DNA of 53,981 bases from Sporomusaceae bacterium (GTDB taxonomy: Bacteria > Bacillota_C > Negativicutes > Sporomusales_B > UBA7701): assembly GCA_022839045.1 (NCBI GenBank), contig JALHDI010000005.1, forward strand, positions 1 through 53,981, in the 5' to 3' direction. Made by a program: the position numbers and the translations under genes. Position 1 is the stretch's first letter. Each line of letters starts with the position of its first letter. Below are positions 25,132-32,415 of this stretch, piece after piece. Below the pieces are notes generated by a model, which was not told the DNA's origin, ran no database searches, and worked only from the letters and a program-made list of their open reading frames with translations.

Positions 25132-26664
25132 ATGGATTTTTTAGCCAGCAAAATCAAAAAGGAAGAATTTGAAGCCCTCCAGCGGCTAAACCAGGAACTG
25201 GAGAGGCGGGTATCCGAGCGCACGAAAAACCTGGAAAGGCACAACCGGGAACTGGCGATACTGAACCGGCTTATTGCTCCCATCGAGCCTTCCAGTTGCG
25301 CTGCCAGGATTATCGAAGGTTGCCTCGCCGAATTCCGGGACTTCACCGGCATCGAGGCGAAGCTGAAATTCCTGGCCGACCCGGTCGGGTCCTCTTTGGG
25401 CCCTTACGAGGACATCAGCTTCCGGGAAGAATGCAAGTCGGATAATAACGGTATTATACTGCCCATTTGTTCCGGCAAGCTGACCTTCGGACATCTATAT
25501 ATTTGCGACCAGTCGCCCCTCGACGAGGTAGACCTGCGGTTTCTGCACACGCTCGCCCGGTCGGCGGGGGTTATTATGCAGAACGAGATCCTGCTGCGCA
25601 CCAACCAGCAGAAGCACGCCGTACTGCGGGCCGTGCTTGAGAGCCTGTGCGACGCGATCATGCTTATCGACAACACCGGCAAGGTGGTATACGCCAATCG
25701 ACGGATGACGAAATTGCTGAACGTCACTTGCGACAAGTTGCGGGAACTGCCGGAGGATCAGCTGTTCGAAATTATTGCCGCCATGTGGCTGGAGCAGAGC
25801 CAGGATACTATGGATGCCATCAGGGGCGACTATGGACTATATCGGATAAAAATCAGGCAAGGAGACGGGCTGGAGCGCTTTTTACTGGTTTCGGCCTTCC
25901 CGGTAACCGCCGAAGACAAAAATAATATCGGCAAAGGTTACCTGTTCAGGGACATTACGACCGAGCAAGAAGTGGAAAAACTGAAAAACGACCTGATTTC
26001 GCTGGTTTCCCACGAATTCAAAACACCGATAACCAGCATCAAAGGAAGCGTGGAGACCCTACTGAGGCAAGACGCCGCTTGGGACGAACGCTTCAAAATG
26101 GAAATGCTTGTCGGCATCCACGAAGATATCGAACACATTCAGGAACTGGTCGACGATTGGCTGGACCTGTCCAAAATCGAGGCCGGGGCCATCAGGCTGA
26201 ACCGCGAGCCGATCCGCCCCCGTATAGTGGTCGACAACGCCATCAAGCTCCTGCCGAAACACCTGAATGACATGATTATCCTCGAGAACACCGTCTGGGA
26301 AGATTTGCCGCTGATATACGGCGACCGGGTGAGGCTGGAACAGGTCATGAGCAATCTGCTGACAAATGCCGTACGCTACAACGACCGCATGCCGCAAGTG
26401 ATAATCAAGGCTTACAGCGACGAAAAATTCGTCCACATACGGGTCGAGGACAACGGAATCGGCATAAAAGAAGAATATCTCGACAAAGTGTTTGAGCGGC
26501 TGCATGCCTCGGGGCTGGTAAAGCGGGACGGCGGCACCGGCTTGGGGTTGGCGATATGCAAAGGCATTATGGATGCCCACAACGGCAGTATCCGGGCCGA
26601 AAGCACCAGGGACGTGGGCAGCGCCTTTACCATCGCCGTACCAAAGTATCGATACGTAAGGTGA
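25132..26664 (+). CDS. Soluble PAS-containing sensor histidine kinase
   Basis: 510 residues. The N-terminal coiled coil (EEFEALQRLNQELERRVSER) leads to a GAF-like domain (about 60-165) with two Cys (FREECKS, LYICDQS), a PAS domain (170-280), HisKA with phospho-acceptor His294 in SLVSHEFKTPI, and HATPase_c with VEDNGIGIKEEY and GGTGLGLAICKGIM. No membrane segment is present, so it senses a cytoplasmic signal. It is five bases upstream of its response regulator, and RBS GGAGG precedes ATG 25,132. Confidence 0.9.
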   Translation: MDFLASKIKKEEFEALQRLNQELERRVSERTKNLERHNRELAILNRLIAPIEPSSCAARIIEGCLAEFRDFTGIEAKLKFLADPVGSSLGPYEDISFREECKSDNNGIILPICSGKLTFGHLYICDQSPLDEVDLRFLHTLARSAGVIMQNEILLRTNQQKHAVLRAVLESLCDAIMLIDNTGKVVYANRRMTKLLNVTCDKLRELPEDQLFEIIAAMWLEQSQDTMDAIRGDYGLYRIKIRQGDGLERFLLVSAFPVTAEDKNNIGKGYLFRDITTEQEVEKLKNDLISLVSHEFKTPITSIKGSVETLLRQDAAWDERFKMEMLVGIHEDIEHIQELVDDWLDLSKIEAGAIRLNREPIRPRIVVDNAIKLLPKHLNDMIILENTVWEDLPLIYGDRVRLEQVMSNLLTNAVRYNDRMPQVIIKAYSDEKFVHIRVEDNGIGIKEEYLDKVFERLHASGLVKRDGGTGLGLAICKGIMDAHNGSIRAESTRDVGSAFTIAVPKYRYVR

Positions 26665-26669
26665 GGACC

Positions 26670-27374
26670 ATGAAAAAGAACCGGGTCATGATAGTCGACG
26701 ACGAGCCGAAGATTCTGCGGTTTATCGCCGCCAACCTCAAATCGCTGGGTTTTGAAGTCCACACTTTTATGCGCGGCGCAGAGGCCCTGGATAATTATGA
26801 TTTGCTAAACCCGGACCTCATATTGCTGGACATCATGATGCCGGGCATGGACGGCTTCGAGTTGCTTAAGCGGCTGCACTTGTTCTCCGATGTTCCGGTT
26901 ATCATGCTGACGGCCAGGGGCGATTCCAACGATAAAGTCCTCGGGCTGAATTCCGGCGCCGACGACTACCTCACAAAACCTTTCTCGCTTGAAGAACTGT
27001 TTGCGAGAGTCAATGCCGTTTTACGCCGCTATGACAAAACGCTCGCCCAAAGTAACAAGACAAGCGAGATCACCGGCGGGCCGATTACCATGAATTTGGC
27101 GCAGCGGCGAATCTGGCTGCAAGACAAAGAAATCAAATTAACCGAAACCGAATACAAACTGTTTTCGCTGCTTATGCTCAACATCAACAAAGTCATGACC
27201 CACGAGCAACTGCTGAGCAGCGTGTGGGGCAGCGAGTACCGCGACGAAGTGGAGTATTTGCGGGTGACGATAGCCCGGATCCGCCAAAAGCTCAAGATGG
27301 AGGGCTTGACCGGAAACTATCTGATCACCTACCCGGGCGTAGGCTATATGATAGCGGACATCGCCGACCAGTAA
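26670..27374 (+). CDS. OmpR-family response regulator
   Basis: 234 residues: receiver domain with acidic pair IVDDEP, phospho-acceptor Asp54 in ILLDIMMPG and Lys in YLTKPFSLEELFARV, then a winged-helix DNA-binding domain (LTETEYKLFSLLM and EVEYLRVTIARIRQKLK). ATG 26,670 lies after GTGAGG, five bases past the kinase stop; longer upstream frames are shadows. With acs upstream it may control acetate activation, which is inference from position only. Confidence 0.92.
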   Translation: MKKNRVMIVDDEPKILRFIAANLKSLGFEVHTFMRGAEALDNYDLLNPDLILLDIMMPGMDGFELLKRLHLFSDVPVIMLTARGDSNDKVLGLNSGADDYLTKPFSLEELFARVNAVLRRYDKTLAQSNKTSEITGGPITMNLAQRRIWLQDKEIKLTETEYKLFSLLMLNINKVMTHEQLLSSVWGSEYRDEVEYLRVTIARIRQKLKMEGLTGNYLITYPGVGYMIADIADQ

Positions 27375-27406
27375 GGCGGCCTGCGGTCAGGCCGCCTTGG
27401 CTTTTG
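27373..27406 (+). terminator. Terminator of the two-component operon
   Basis: A 10-bp stem (27,373-27,382 with 27,389-27,398) overlapping the stop codon, with T-rich tail. Confidence 0.85.
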
Positions 27407-27507
27407 TTACTTTTTTGTAATGACTGAGGCCGAATCTTTATGCGCATTTTACGGGGAATCGCTTAGTATTACAGTATGGAGTATTCAAGAAGGAAAGGGA
27501 GACGTAT

Positions 27508-27687
27508 ATGAGTTGCGACAAGTGGTGTGGGCACTCCGAAATCACTTCAAAGTATACGCTGGTAAAATATTCCCTTAATGACCAAGATCTCTTGATGCGG
27601 GTGCAAACCTGGATGTGCCCGGAATGCGGGATGCATGGCGCGGACACGGAAATTATCAAGCCGGATGTGCGGCAGAAGCGGGAATAA
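27508..27687 (+). CDS. Small zinc-ribbon-like protein (59 aa)
   Basis: 59 residues with Cys3 and Cys7 (CDKWC) and Cys37/Cys40 in MCPECGMHG, a plausible four-Cys zinc site. AAGGAAAGGGAG precedes ATG 27,508 and a terminator follows. No family was recognised. It is the last intact gene before the right end of the island. Confidence 0.6.
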   Translation: MSCDKWCGHSEITSKYTLVKYSLNDQDLLMRVQTWMCPECGMHGADTEIIKPDVRQKRE

Positions 27688-27751
27688 GATCATATACCAG
27701 GCCGCGAAGTCGCGCCGGCAGTAATACCCTGGAAATGAACAAAAACAAAGA

Positions 27752-27793
27752 CAAGCCTCATCAGCCGGCAACGGCGATGAGGCTTGCTTTTTG
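27752..27793 (+). terminator. Terminator of the 59-aa gene
   Basis: An 11-bp stem CAAGCCTCATC (27,752-27,762) with GATGAGGCTTG (27,776-27,786), then CTTTTT. Confidence 0.85.
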
Positions 27794-27843
27794 GGCTTTC
27801 ACCAACAGCGTCTCAAAGGACTAATTACTCTAGTGGATCATTC

Positions 27844-27873
27844 AAAAAAGAGCACTTCATGAACTATCCATCC
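27844..27873 (+). repeat. Right end of the island: end-motif copy D plus CCATCC
   Basis: AAAAAAGAGCACTTCATGAA continues with CTAT and then CCATCC (27,868-27,873), which is also the last DUF362 sequence at the left break (7,479-7,484). The reverse complement of the motif matches the left end. Beyond it the DUF362 gene resumes at once. Confidence 0.75.
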
Positions 27874-28272
27874 CGAAGTCCTGCGGGCGGTGATCCGCGC
27901 TGTCCGGCGCGCTAGCGGCTCCATCCTCGTCGGCGACTCGCCCGGCACCACCGGCACGCTCAAAGCGGCCGAAAAATGCGGCATCCTCGCCCGTCTGCCG
28001 CGAGGAAGGCGCCCCCCCCCCCCCCTCGTCCCCTTCGAAGCCACCGTCGACATCCCTTACCCCGCCGGCGCCACCGTAAAAAATTCGCCCTCGCCCGGCC
28101 GTACGCCGCGGCCGATAAAATCATCTCCCTCCTCGAGCGGGGCCTCACGCCGCCCCTCGCCGGCATCGACCTCGTCGGCAGCGCCAGGGACGTCCGCTTC
28201 AACTTCGCCCCCCATAGCATGCTGTCGCTTGCCGACCGCATTCCCGGCTGGGCGGCCGACCTCGGGCGCTGA
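27869..28272 (+). pseudogene. DUF362 protein, middle fragment with deletion and frameshifts
   Basis: CAT 27,869 continues the gene cut at 7,484: HPEVLRAVIRAVRR, then GDSPGTTGTLKAAEKCGIL. A frameshift near 27,990 and a run of 14 C (28,012-28,025) follow, then DIPYPAGATVK and ADKIISL. There the reading jumps directly to LERGLTPPLAGIDLVGSA, so about 115 residues are missing relative to the intact copy. It ends at ADLGR-stop, without the ferredoxin domain. GC-rich C-ending codons match the 5' fragment. Confidence 0.87.
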
Positions 28273-28326
28273 AGCTGCGCGGCGGTTATTGTAAGCCAGA
28301 ATCGGCTTACAATTATTCGGAAGATA

Positions 28327-28355
28327 TTGACAGGACATCGTAAGTACAATATGAT
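28327..28355 (+). promoter_or_regulatory. Promoter of the first TetR gene
   Basis: TTGACA at 28,327, a 17-bp spacer, and TATGAT at 28,350-28,355. Confidence 0.85.
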
Positions 28356-28360
28356 AGCAT

Positions 28361-28380
28361 TGTACCAACCGGTAGGTACA
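28361..28380 (+). promoter_or_regulatory. TetR-type operator
   Basis: TGTACCAACCGGTAGGTACA is a 20-bp near-perfect palindrome over the expected transcription start, so the TetR product probably represses itself and the DsrE gene. The core TACCNACYGGTAGGTA is shared with the second TetR gene. Confidence 0.8.
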
Positions 28381-28392
28381 GGAGGGACCGAA

Positions 28393-29007
28393 TTGTCGAC
28401 CAAGCGTCAGGAGATAGTAGTTTCAGCTGCGGCCTTGATACACTCCAAAGGATACGAAAACACCAAACTGGCCGAAATATTGGCCGCCGCTCAAATCGGC
28501 AAGGGCCAGTTTTATCACTACTTTTCTTCCAAACATGAACTTGGCCTGGCTGTTCTTGACCATTTTTTCGATAACTGGAATCAGCGGCTGATGGAGAACG
28601 TACTTGGCTCCGGTAAAGACCCGGAGACGAAGATTAACGAGATGCTTGACTTCGTAATCGGACAACAGCAGCGCAACAATGCCAAATGCGGCTGCGCCTT
28701 CGGCAACCTTGCGGTGGAGATGAGCGAGCATGACGAAGCTTTTCGCCGCAAACTGCAGGCGGTCTTCGAAACCTGGGTAAACAGACTGAAACCGGTGCTT
28801 GACGATATGATAGCGCCGGCCCGGGCAGATCCGGAAGCAGTAAGCAAAATGGCGCAAAGCATCGTGGCAATGATCGAAGGCGGCATTTTACTGATGAAAA
28901 GCAAACAAGACCTGAATGTCCTGGTGAACATCGCCGAACAGGTAAAATTTTTGCTCGGGAGCTTTGTGCAGGAACAGCGGCGCAGGCGTGATACGGAGTT
29001 GGTATAG
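28393..29007 (+). CDS. TetR/AcrR-family transcriptional regulator
   Basis: About 204 residues. The N-terminal helix-turn-helix reads HSKGYENTKLAEILAAAQIG then KGQFYHYFSSKHELG. The C-terminal domain carries CGCAFGNLAVEMSEHDEAFR, typical of the YxaF/LmrA-like branch. TTG 28,393 is the start because AGGAGGGACC lies just before it; an upstream in-frame ATG at 28,327 sits inside the promoter. It is followed 58 bases later by a DsrE gene, likely co-regulated. Confidence 0.88.
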   Translation: MSTKRQEIVVSAAALIHSKGYENTKLAEILAAAQIGKGQFYHYFSSKHELGLAVLDHFFDNWNQRLMENVLGSGKDPETKINEMLDFVIGQQQRNNAKCGCAFGNLAVEMSEHDEAFRRKLQAVFETWVNRLKPVLDDMIAPARADPEAVSKMAQSIVAMIEGGILLMKSKQDLNVLVNIAEQVKFLLGSFVQEQRRRRDTELV

Positions 29008-29065
29008 GATAAACGCCGATACGTCCGCTTTATAGTAGAACAGCAAAAATAAGGGGGAATGGTTT

Positions 29066-29428
29066 GTGAACCGGGAGCTCAAAAAGGAAGATTCCAATGA
29101 ACTATATGTGCTGTGGACCAGCGGGGACCGCGAAACCGCATTAAGCATGGCCTTCATGTACACGCTCAACGCCAAACTGAAAGGTTGGTGGGAAGACGTA
29201 ACTTTGATCGTCTGGGGCGCGTCAACGAACCTTCTGGCTCACGACGAGGAGTTGCAGGGACGTATCCGGCAAATGATCGACGCCGGGGTCGATGTAGTGG
29301 CCTGCGTGGCGTGCGCCGAGATGTTCGGGGCGACCAAGCTGCTGGGGGATCTCGGTATCGAGGTTAAACCCATGGGACACCCGTTGACGCAATTGCTGAA
29401 GGCGGGCAAAAAGGTTCTTTCCGTATAG
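29066..29428 (+). CDS. DsrE/DsrF-like family protein
   Basis: A 120-residue single-domain protein. It begins with LYVLWTSGDRETALSMAFMY and has the conserved VTLIVWGASTNLLA strand-loop, then a Cys pair in VVACVACAEMFG where DsrE-type sulfur carriers keep an active Cys, and GIEVKPMGHPLTQLL. It may handle sulfane sulfur or act as a small redox partner. Start GTG 29,066 follows AAGGGGGAATG. Probably co-transcribed with the TetR gene. Confidence 0.8.
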   Translation: MNRELKKEDSNELYVLWTSGDRETALSMAFMYTLNAKLKGWWEDVTLIVWGASTNLLAHDEELQGRIRQMIDAGVDVVACVACAEMFGATKLLGDLGIEVKPMGHPLTQLLKAGKKVLSV

Positions 29429-29526
29429 CAGGCCGGCCCGCGCGATTCCGCGGCGCAGCAGGAAAAACGGCCTTCACGGAGAATAAAAGAAACAACAGCC
29501 CAAGAAGCAAATATTTGCTGAGCATA

Positions 29527-29558
29527 CCTCTAGTAGTTTTTACTACTAGGGGTTTTTT
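29527..29558 (+). terminator. Terminator of the TetR-DsrE unit
   Basis: CTCTAGTAG pairs with CTACTAGGG across a T-rich loop, followed by six T residues (29,553-29,558). Confidence 0.8.
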
Positions 29559-29593
29559 GTACCGGCTAATCATACAACATTGGAGTTGACAGA

Positions 29594-31270
29594 GTGACTG
29601 AAACCGGGGAGAAGATCAAAAACCTCGCCATCGAGCTCACGAAAATCCCCAGCGTCGTCGGTACCCGGGGAGAAATAGCCGTCGCCGAAAGGATCTTCGC
29701 TTACTTCCGGCGGCTCGACTACTTCCGGCGTCATCCCGGCCAGCTCCGGCTGCTCCCGGTGAGAGGCGACCGCCTCGGCAGGAAAAACGTCCTCGCCGTC
29801 ATCCGCGGGGAAAAATCCGTGTCGCCCCGCCACCTCCTGTGCCTCGGCCACATCGACACCGTCGGCACGGACGACTACGCCGAACTCCGCGCGTACGCCA
29901 CCGACCCCGATGCGCTCAAGGAAAAACTGCCGGCCGTCAAATTCGGCGAGGCTACCCTGGCGGAGATAACCTCCGCCGAGTGGCTCGTCGGCCGGGGAAT
30001 TCTCGACATGAAAACCGGGGTCGCCGCCCTCATGGTCATGATGGAGGAATTTTCCCGCCGGGCCGGGCAGCTGACAGGCAACCTGATATTCCTCGGCGTC
30101 CCTGACGAAGAGGGCAACTCGGCCGGGATGCTCTCCGCGGTCGAAGACCTTGCGGAAATGCTCGGCGCGGAGGGCGGCGAATTCATCGGCGCCATCGACA
30201 CCGACTACACCACCGGGCGCTACCCGGGCGACCCCGGCCGCTACGTCTACATCGGCACCACCGGCAAGCTGCTGCCCTGCTTCTACCTCTACGGCGAAGA
30301 GACCCACGTCGGCGAACCCTTCAACGGCCTCGACGCCAACCTGCTCGCCTCGGAAGTACTGTACCAGATGGACCTCAGCACCGACCTGTGCGACATCGCC
30401 GACGGCGAAGTCACCCTTCCGCCGGTCAGCCTCTACCAGCGCGACCTGAAAGCCGAATACTCGGTGCAGACGGCAAACGCGGTCAACCTCTACTTCAACT
30501 ACGCCACCCACAGCAGCCAGCCGGACGAAGTACTGGCGAAATGCAAGGAAAAAGCGGTCAAATCCTTCGAAAACGTCATCAGGCGACTGAACGAAGAATA
30601 CGGCAAATACTGCGCCCTGAGCGCCATCCCCTTCCGGAAACTGCCGTGGGAGGTGAACGTCCTCACCTACGAGGAACTCTACCGCAACGTAAAGCGGGAA
30701 ATCGGCGCGGAGCTCGACCTGGCGATCGACCGTCTCACCGAGAAACTGCGGGAAAGAAACGTGGACGAGCGCGAGTTTTCCCTGGCCATCGTCCAGGAAG
30801 TCCATAACCGGTATTCGGACAAAAACTCCAAAATCATCGTCTACTTCGCCCCGCCCTACTATCCGCACATCTACGTCAAAGACGACGACGAAAAGGGTAA
30901 AATCCTCCTCGACGCGGTTACCGGGGCGGTCAGCGACGTCAGAAAATATTACGACTACGAAATCGTCACCAAGAAATTCTACCCCTACATCTCCGACCTC
31001 AGCTACTGTAGCATCGCCGACGAGCGGAGCGTCGCCAGGCTGACCGGCAACATGCCCGCCTGGGGCAGGCGTTACACCCTGCCGGTGAAAGCCATCCAGG
31101 CCGTCAGCATGCCGGTGGTCAACATCGGCCCTTACGGCCGGGACGCCCATAAACTGTCGGAGAGGGTCTCAACGCGCTATTCTTTCGACGCCATGCCGGC
31201 CATCCTCCGCAAAACGATCGAAAATCTCCTGGTTGACGGAAACGGGAATAACGAGGGGGAAGAAAAATGA
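29594..31270 (+). CDS. M20-family peptidase, RocB-like
   Basis: A 558-residue zinc aminoacylase/peptidase of the M20 family, in the long RocB-like branch linked with arginine utilisation. Metal-site elements are LLCLGHIDTVG, the bridging Asp in RGILDMKTGVAAL and the Glu pair in GVPDEEGNS. The dimerisation/lid insert follows. Start is GTG 29,594. The stop overlaps the next gene's ATG by four bases, so the two are coupled. The partner is an ornithine cyclodeaminase-like protein, so it may release arginine or ornithine from an acylated or peptide form. Confidence 0.85.
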   Translation: MTETGEKIKNLAIELTKIPSVVGTRGEIAVAERIFAYFRRLDYFRRHPGQLRLLPVRGDRLGRKNVLAVIRGEKSVSPRHLLCLGHIDTVGTDDYAELRAYATDPDALKEKLPAVKFGEATLAEITSAEWLVGRGILDMKTGVAALMVMMEEFSRRAGQLTGNLIFLGVPDEEGNSAGMLSAVEDLAEMLGAEGGEFIGAIDTDYTTGRYPGDPGRYVYIGTTGKLLPCFYLYGEETHVGEPFNGLDANLLASEVLYQMDLSTDLCDIADGEVTLPPVSLYQRDLKAEYSVQTANAVNLYFNYATHSSQPDEVLAKCKEKAVKSFENVIRRLNEEYGKYCALSAIPFRKLPWEVNVLTYEELYRNVKREIGAELDLAIDRLTEKLRERNVDEREFSLAIVQEVHNRYSDKNSKIIVYFAPPYYPHIYVKDDDEKGKILLDAVTGAVSDVRKYYDYEIVTKKFYPYISDLSYCSIADERSVARLTGNMPAWGRRYTLPVKAIQAVSMPVVNIGPYGRDAHKLSERVSTRYSFDAMPAILRKTIENLLVDGNGNNEGEEK

Positions 31271-32358
31271 GTTTCAAACTGCCGCTTTACCGGGAACCCG
31301 ATTTTCAGCAGCCGCGCTTCCGCGAATGCCCCGACGCCGCCGTACGGCGGGTGGAAAAGCCCGGCGTCGCGCCCGACGGCTTCCACGCCACCACCATCTT
31401 CCCGGAATACTTCAAGATCAGGAACAGCTGGACGCTGCTCAGCCGCAGCCGGATGGACTGCACCGTTGTCCTCGGCGCGGACGGGAGCCTGGAAGCGAAG
31501 GAATTCAGGCGCCTGCAGCCGGGCGACATGGTCGTCGTCGGCCGGAGCGAAGACGGCAGCGAAGGCATCTACATCCACACCGGAGGATTCCGGGACGACG
31601 CGGGCCTCGCGGAAACCTTCGCCTTCCGCACCGGTCGGTCGCGGGAAACCTCCTACTCCCGGGACTACGACCGGCTGTACGAACTGCTGCGGTTCGAGAA
31701 AGACAACGGCTACATCGTCTGGGTGCTCGGGCCGGCGGTCGTGTTCGACTCCGATTCGAAAAAAGCGATGATCTCCCTGATCGAAAACGGCTACGTCCAC
31801 GCCATCTTGGCCGGCAACGCCCTCGCGGCCCACGACCTGGAGGGGGCGGTCCTGAAAACGGCGCTCGGCCAGGACATCTACACCCAGGAAAGCATGCCCG
31901 ACGGCCACTACCACCACCTCGACATCATCAACAAGGCGAGAGCCTGCGGCTCCCTGGACGAATTCACCGGCGGCCTCAAGGCCGACGGCAGCGTCATCTG
32001 CGCCTGCGCCAAACACAACATTCCCGTCGTCCTCGCCGGCTCCATCCGCGACGACGGGCCGCTGCCCGGAGTGATAGCCGACGTCTACGCCGCCCAGGAC
32101 GCGATGCGCCGCCACGCCGCCAAAGCCACCTCCGTCCTCTGCCTCGCCACCCAGCTCCACTCCATCGCCACCGGCAACATGACCCCCGCCTACCAAATGG
32201 TGAACGGCGTCGTCCGGCCGGCGTACATCTTCAGCGTCGACGTGTCGGAATTCGCGGTCAACAAGCTCCGCGACAGGGGTACCCTCGAAGTCACCTCGAT
32301 CGTCACCAACATCCAGGACTTCCTCGTCAATCTCCGCCGCAACCTGGTCGACGCCTAG
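31267..32358 (+). CDS. LOR/SDH-domain protein, archaeal-type ornithine cyclodeaminase-like
   Basis: 363 residues matching the LOR/SDH conserved region: GFHATTIFPEYFKI, the Asp/Gly-rich VLGPAVVFDSDSKKAM, HAILAGNALAAHDLEGA and TPAYQMVNGVVRPAYIFSVD. Members of this family (also the C-terminal part of cyanobacterial ArgZ/AgrE) convert ornithine to proline and ammonia using NAD. It is unrelated in sequence to the mu-crystallin-type enzyme. Coupled to the RocB-like gene, it suggests ornithine or arginine to proline catabolism. Activity is inferred from family only. Confidence 0.82.
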   Translation: MSFKLPLYREPDFQQPRFRECPDAAVRRVEKPGVAPDGFHATTIFPEYFKIRNSWTLLSRSRMDCTVVLGADGSLEAKEFRRLQPGDMVVVGRSEDGSEGIYIHTGGFRDDAGLAETFAFRTGRSRETSYSRDYDRLYELLRFEKDNGYIVWVLGPAVVFDSDSKKAMISLIENGYVHAILAGNALAAHDLEGAVLKTALGQDIYTQESMPDGHYHHLDIINKARACGSLDEFTGGLKADGSVICACAKHNIPVVLAGSIRDDGPLPGVIADVYAAQDAMRRHAAKATSVLCLATQLHSIATGNMTPAYQMVNGVVRPAYIFSVDVSEFAVNKLRDRGTLEVTSIVTNIQDFLVNLRRNLVDA

Positions 32359-32368
32359 CAGGCGCAAT

Positions 32369-32403
32369 AAGGCCCCGGCGACGGCATCCGTCGCCGGGGC
32401 CTT
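32369..32403 (+). terminator. Bidirectional terminator between convergent genes
   Basis: A 16-bp perfect stem (AAGGCCCCGGCGACGG with its complement at 32,388-32,403) around a 3-nt loop. Confidence 0.85.
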
Positions 32404-32415
32404 CCAATACCGGAC

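Noticed and set aside
7490..27867. End-motifs as terminal repeats of an ordinary insertion sequence
   Set aside because: No transposase-like frame lies beside any copy, the direct copies are 8 kb apart, and all abut the same DUF362 codons; a simple IS does not explain this, though loss of the transposase cannot be excluded.
29570..31150. 526-codon minus-strand ORF
   Set aside because: Antisense to the RocB-like gene; no motif and no start site.
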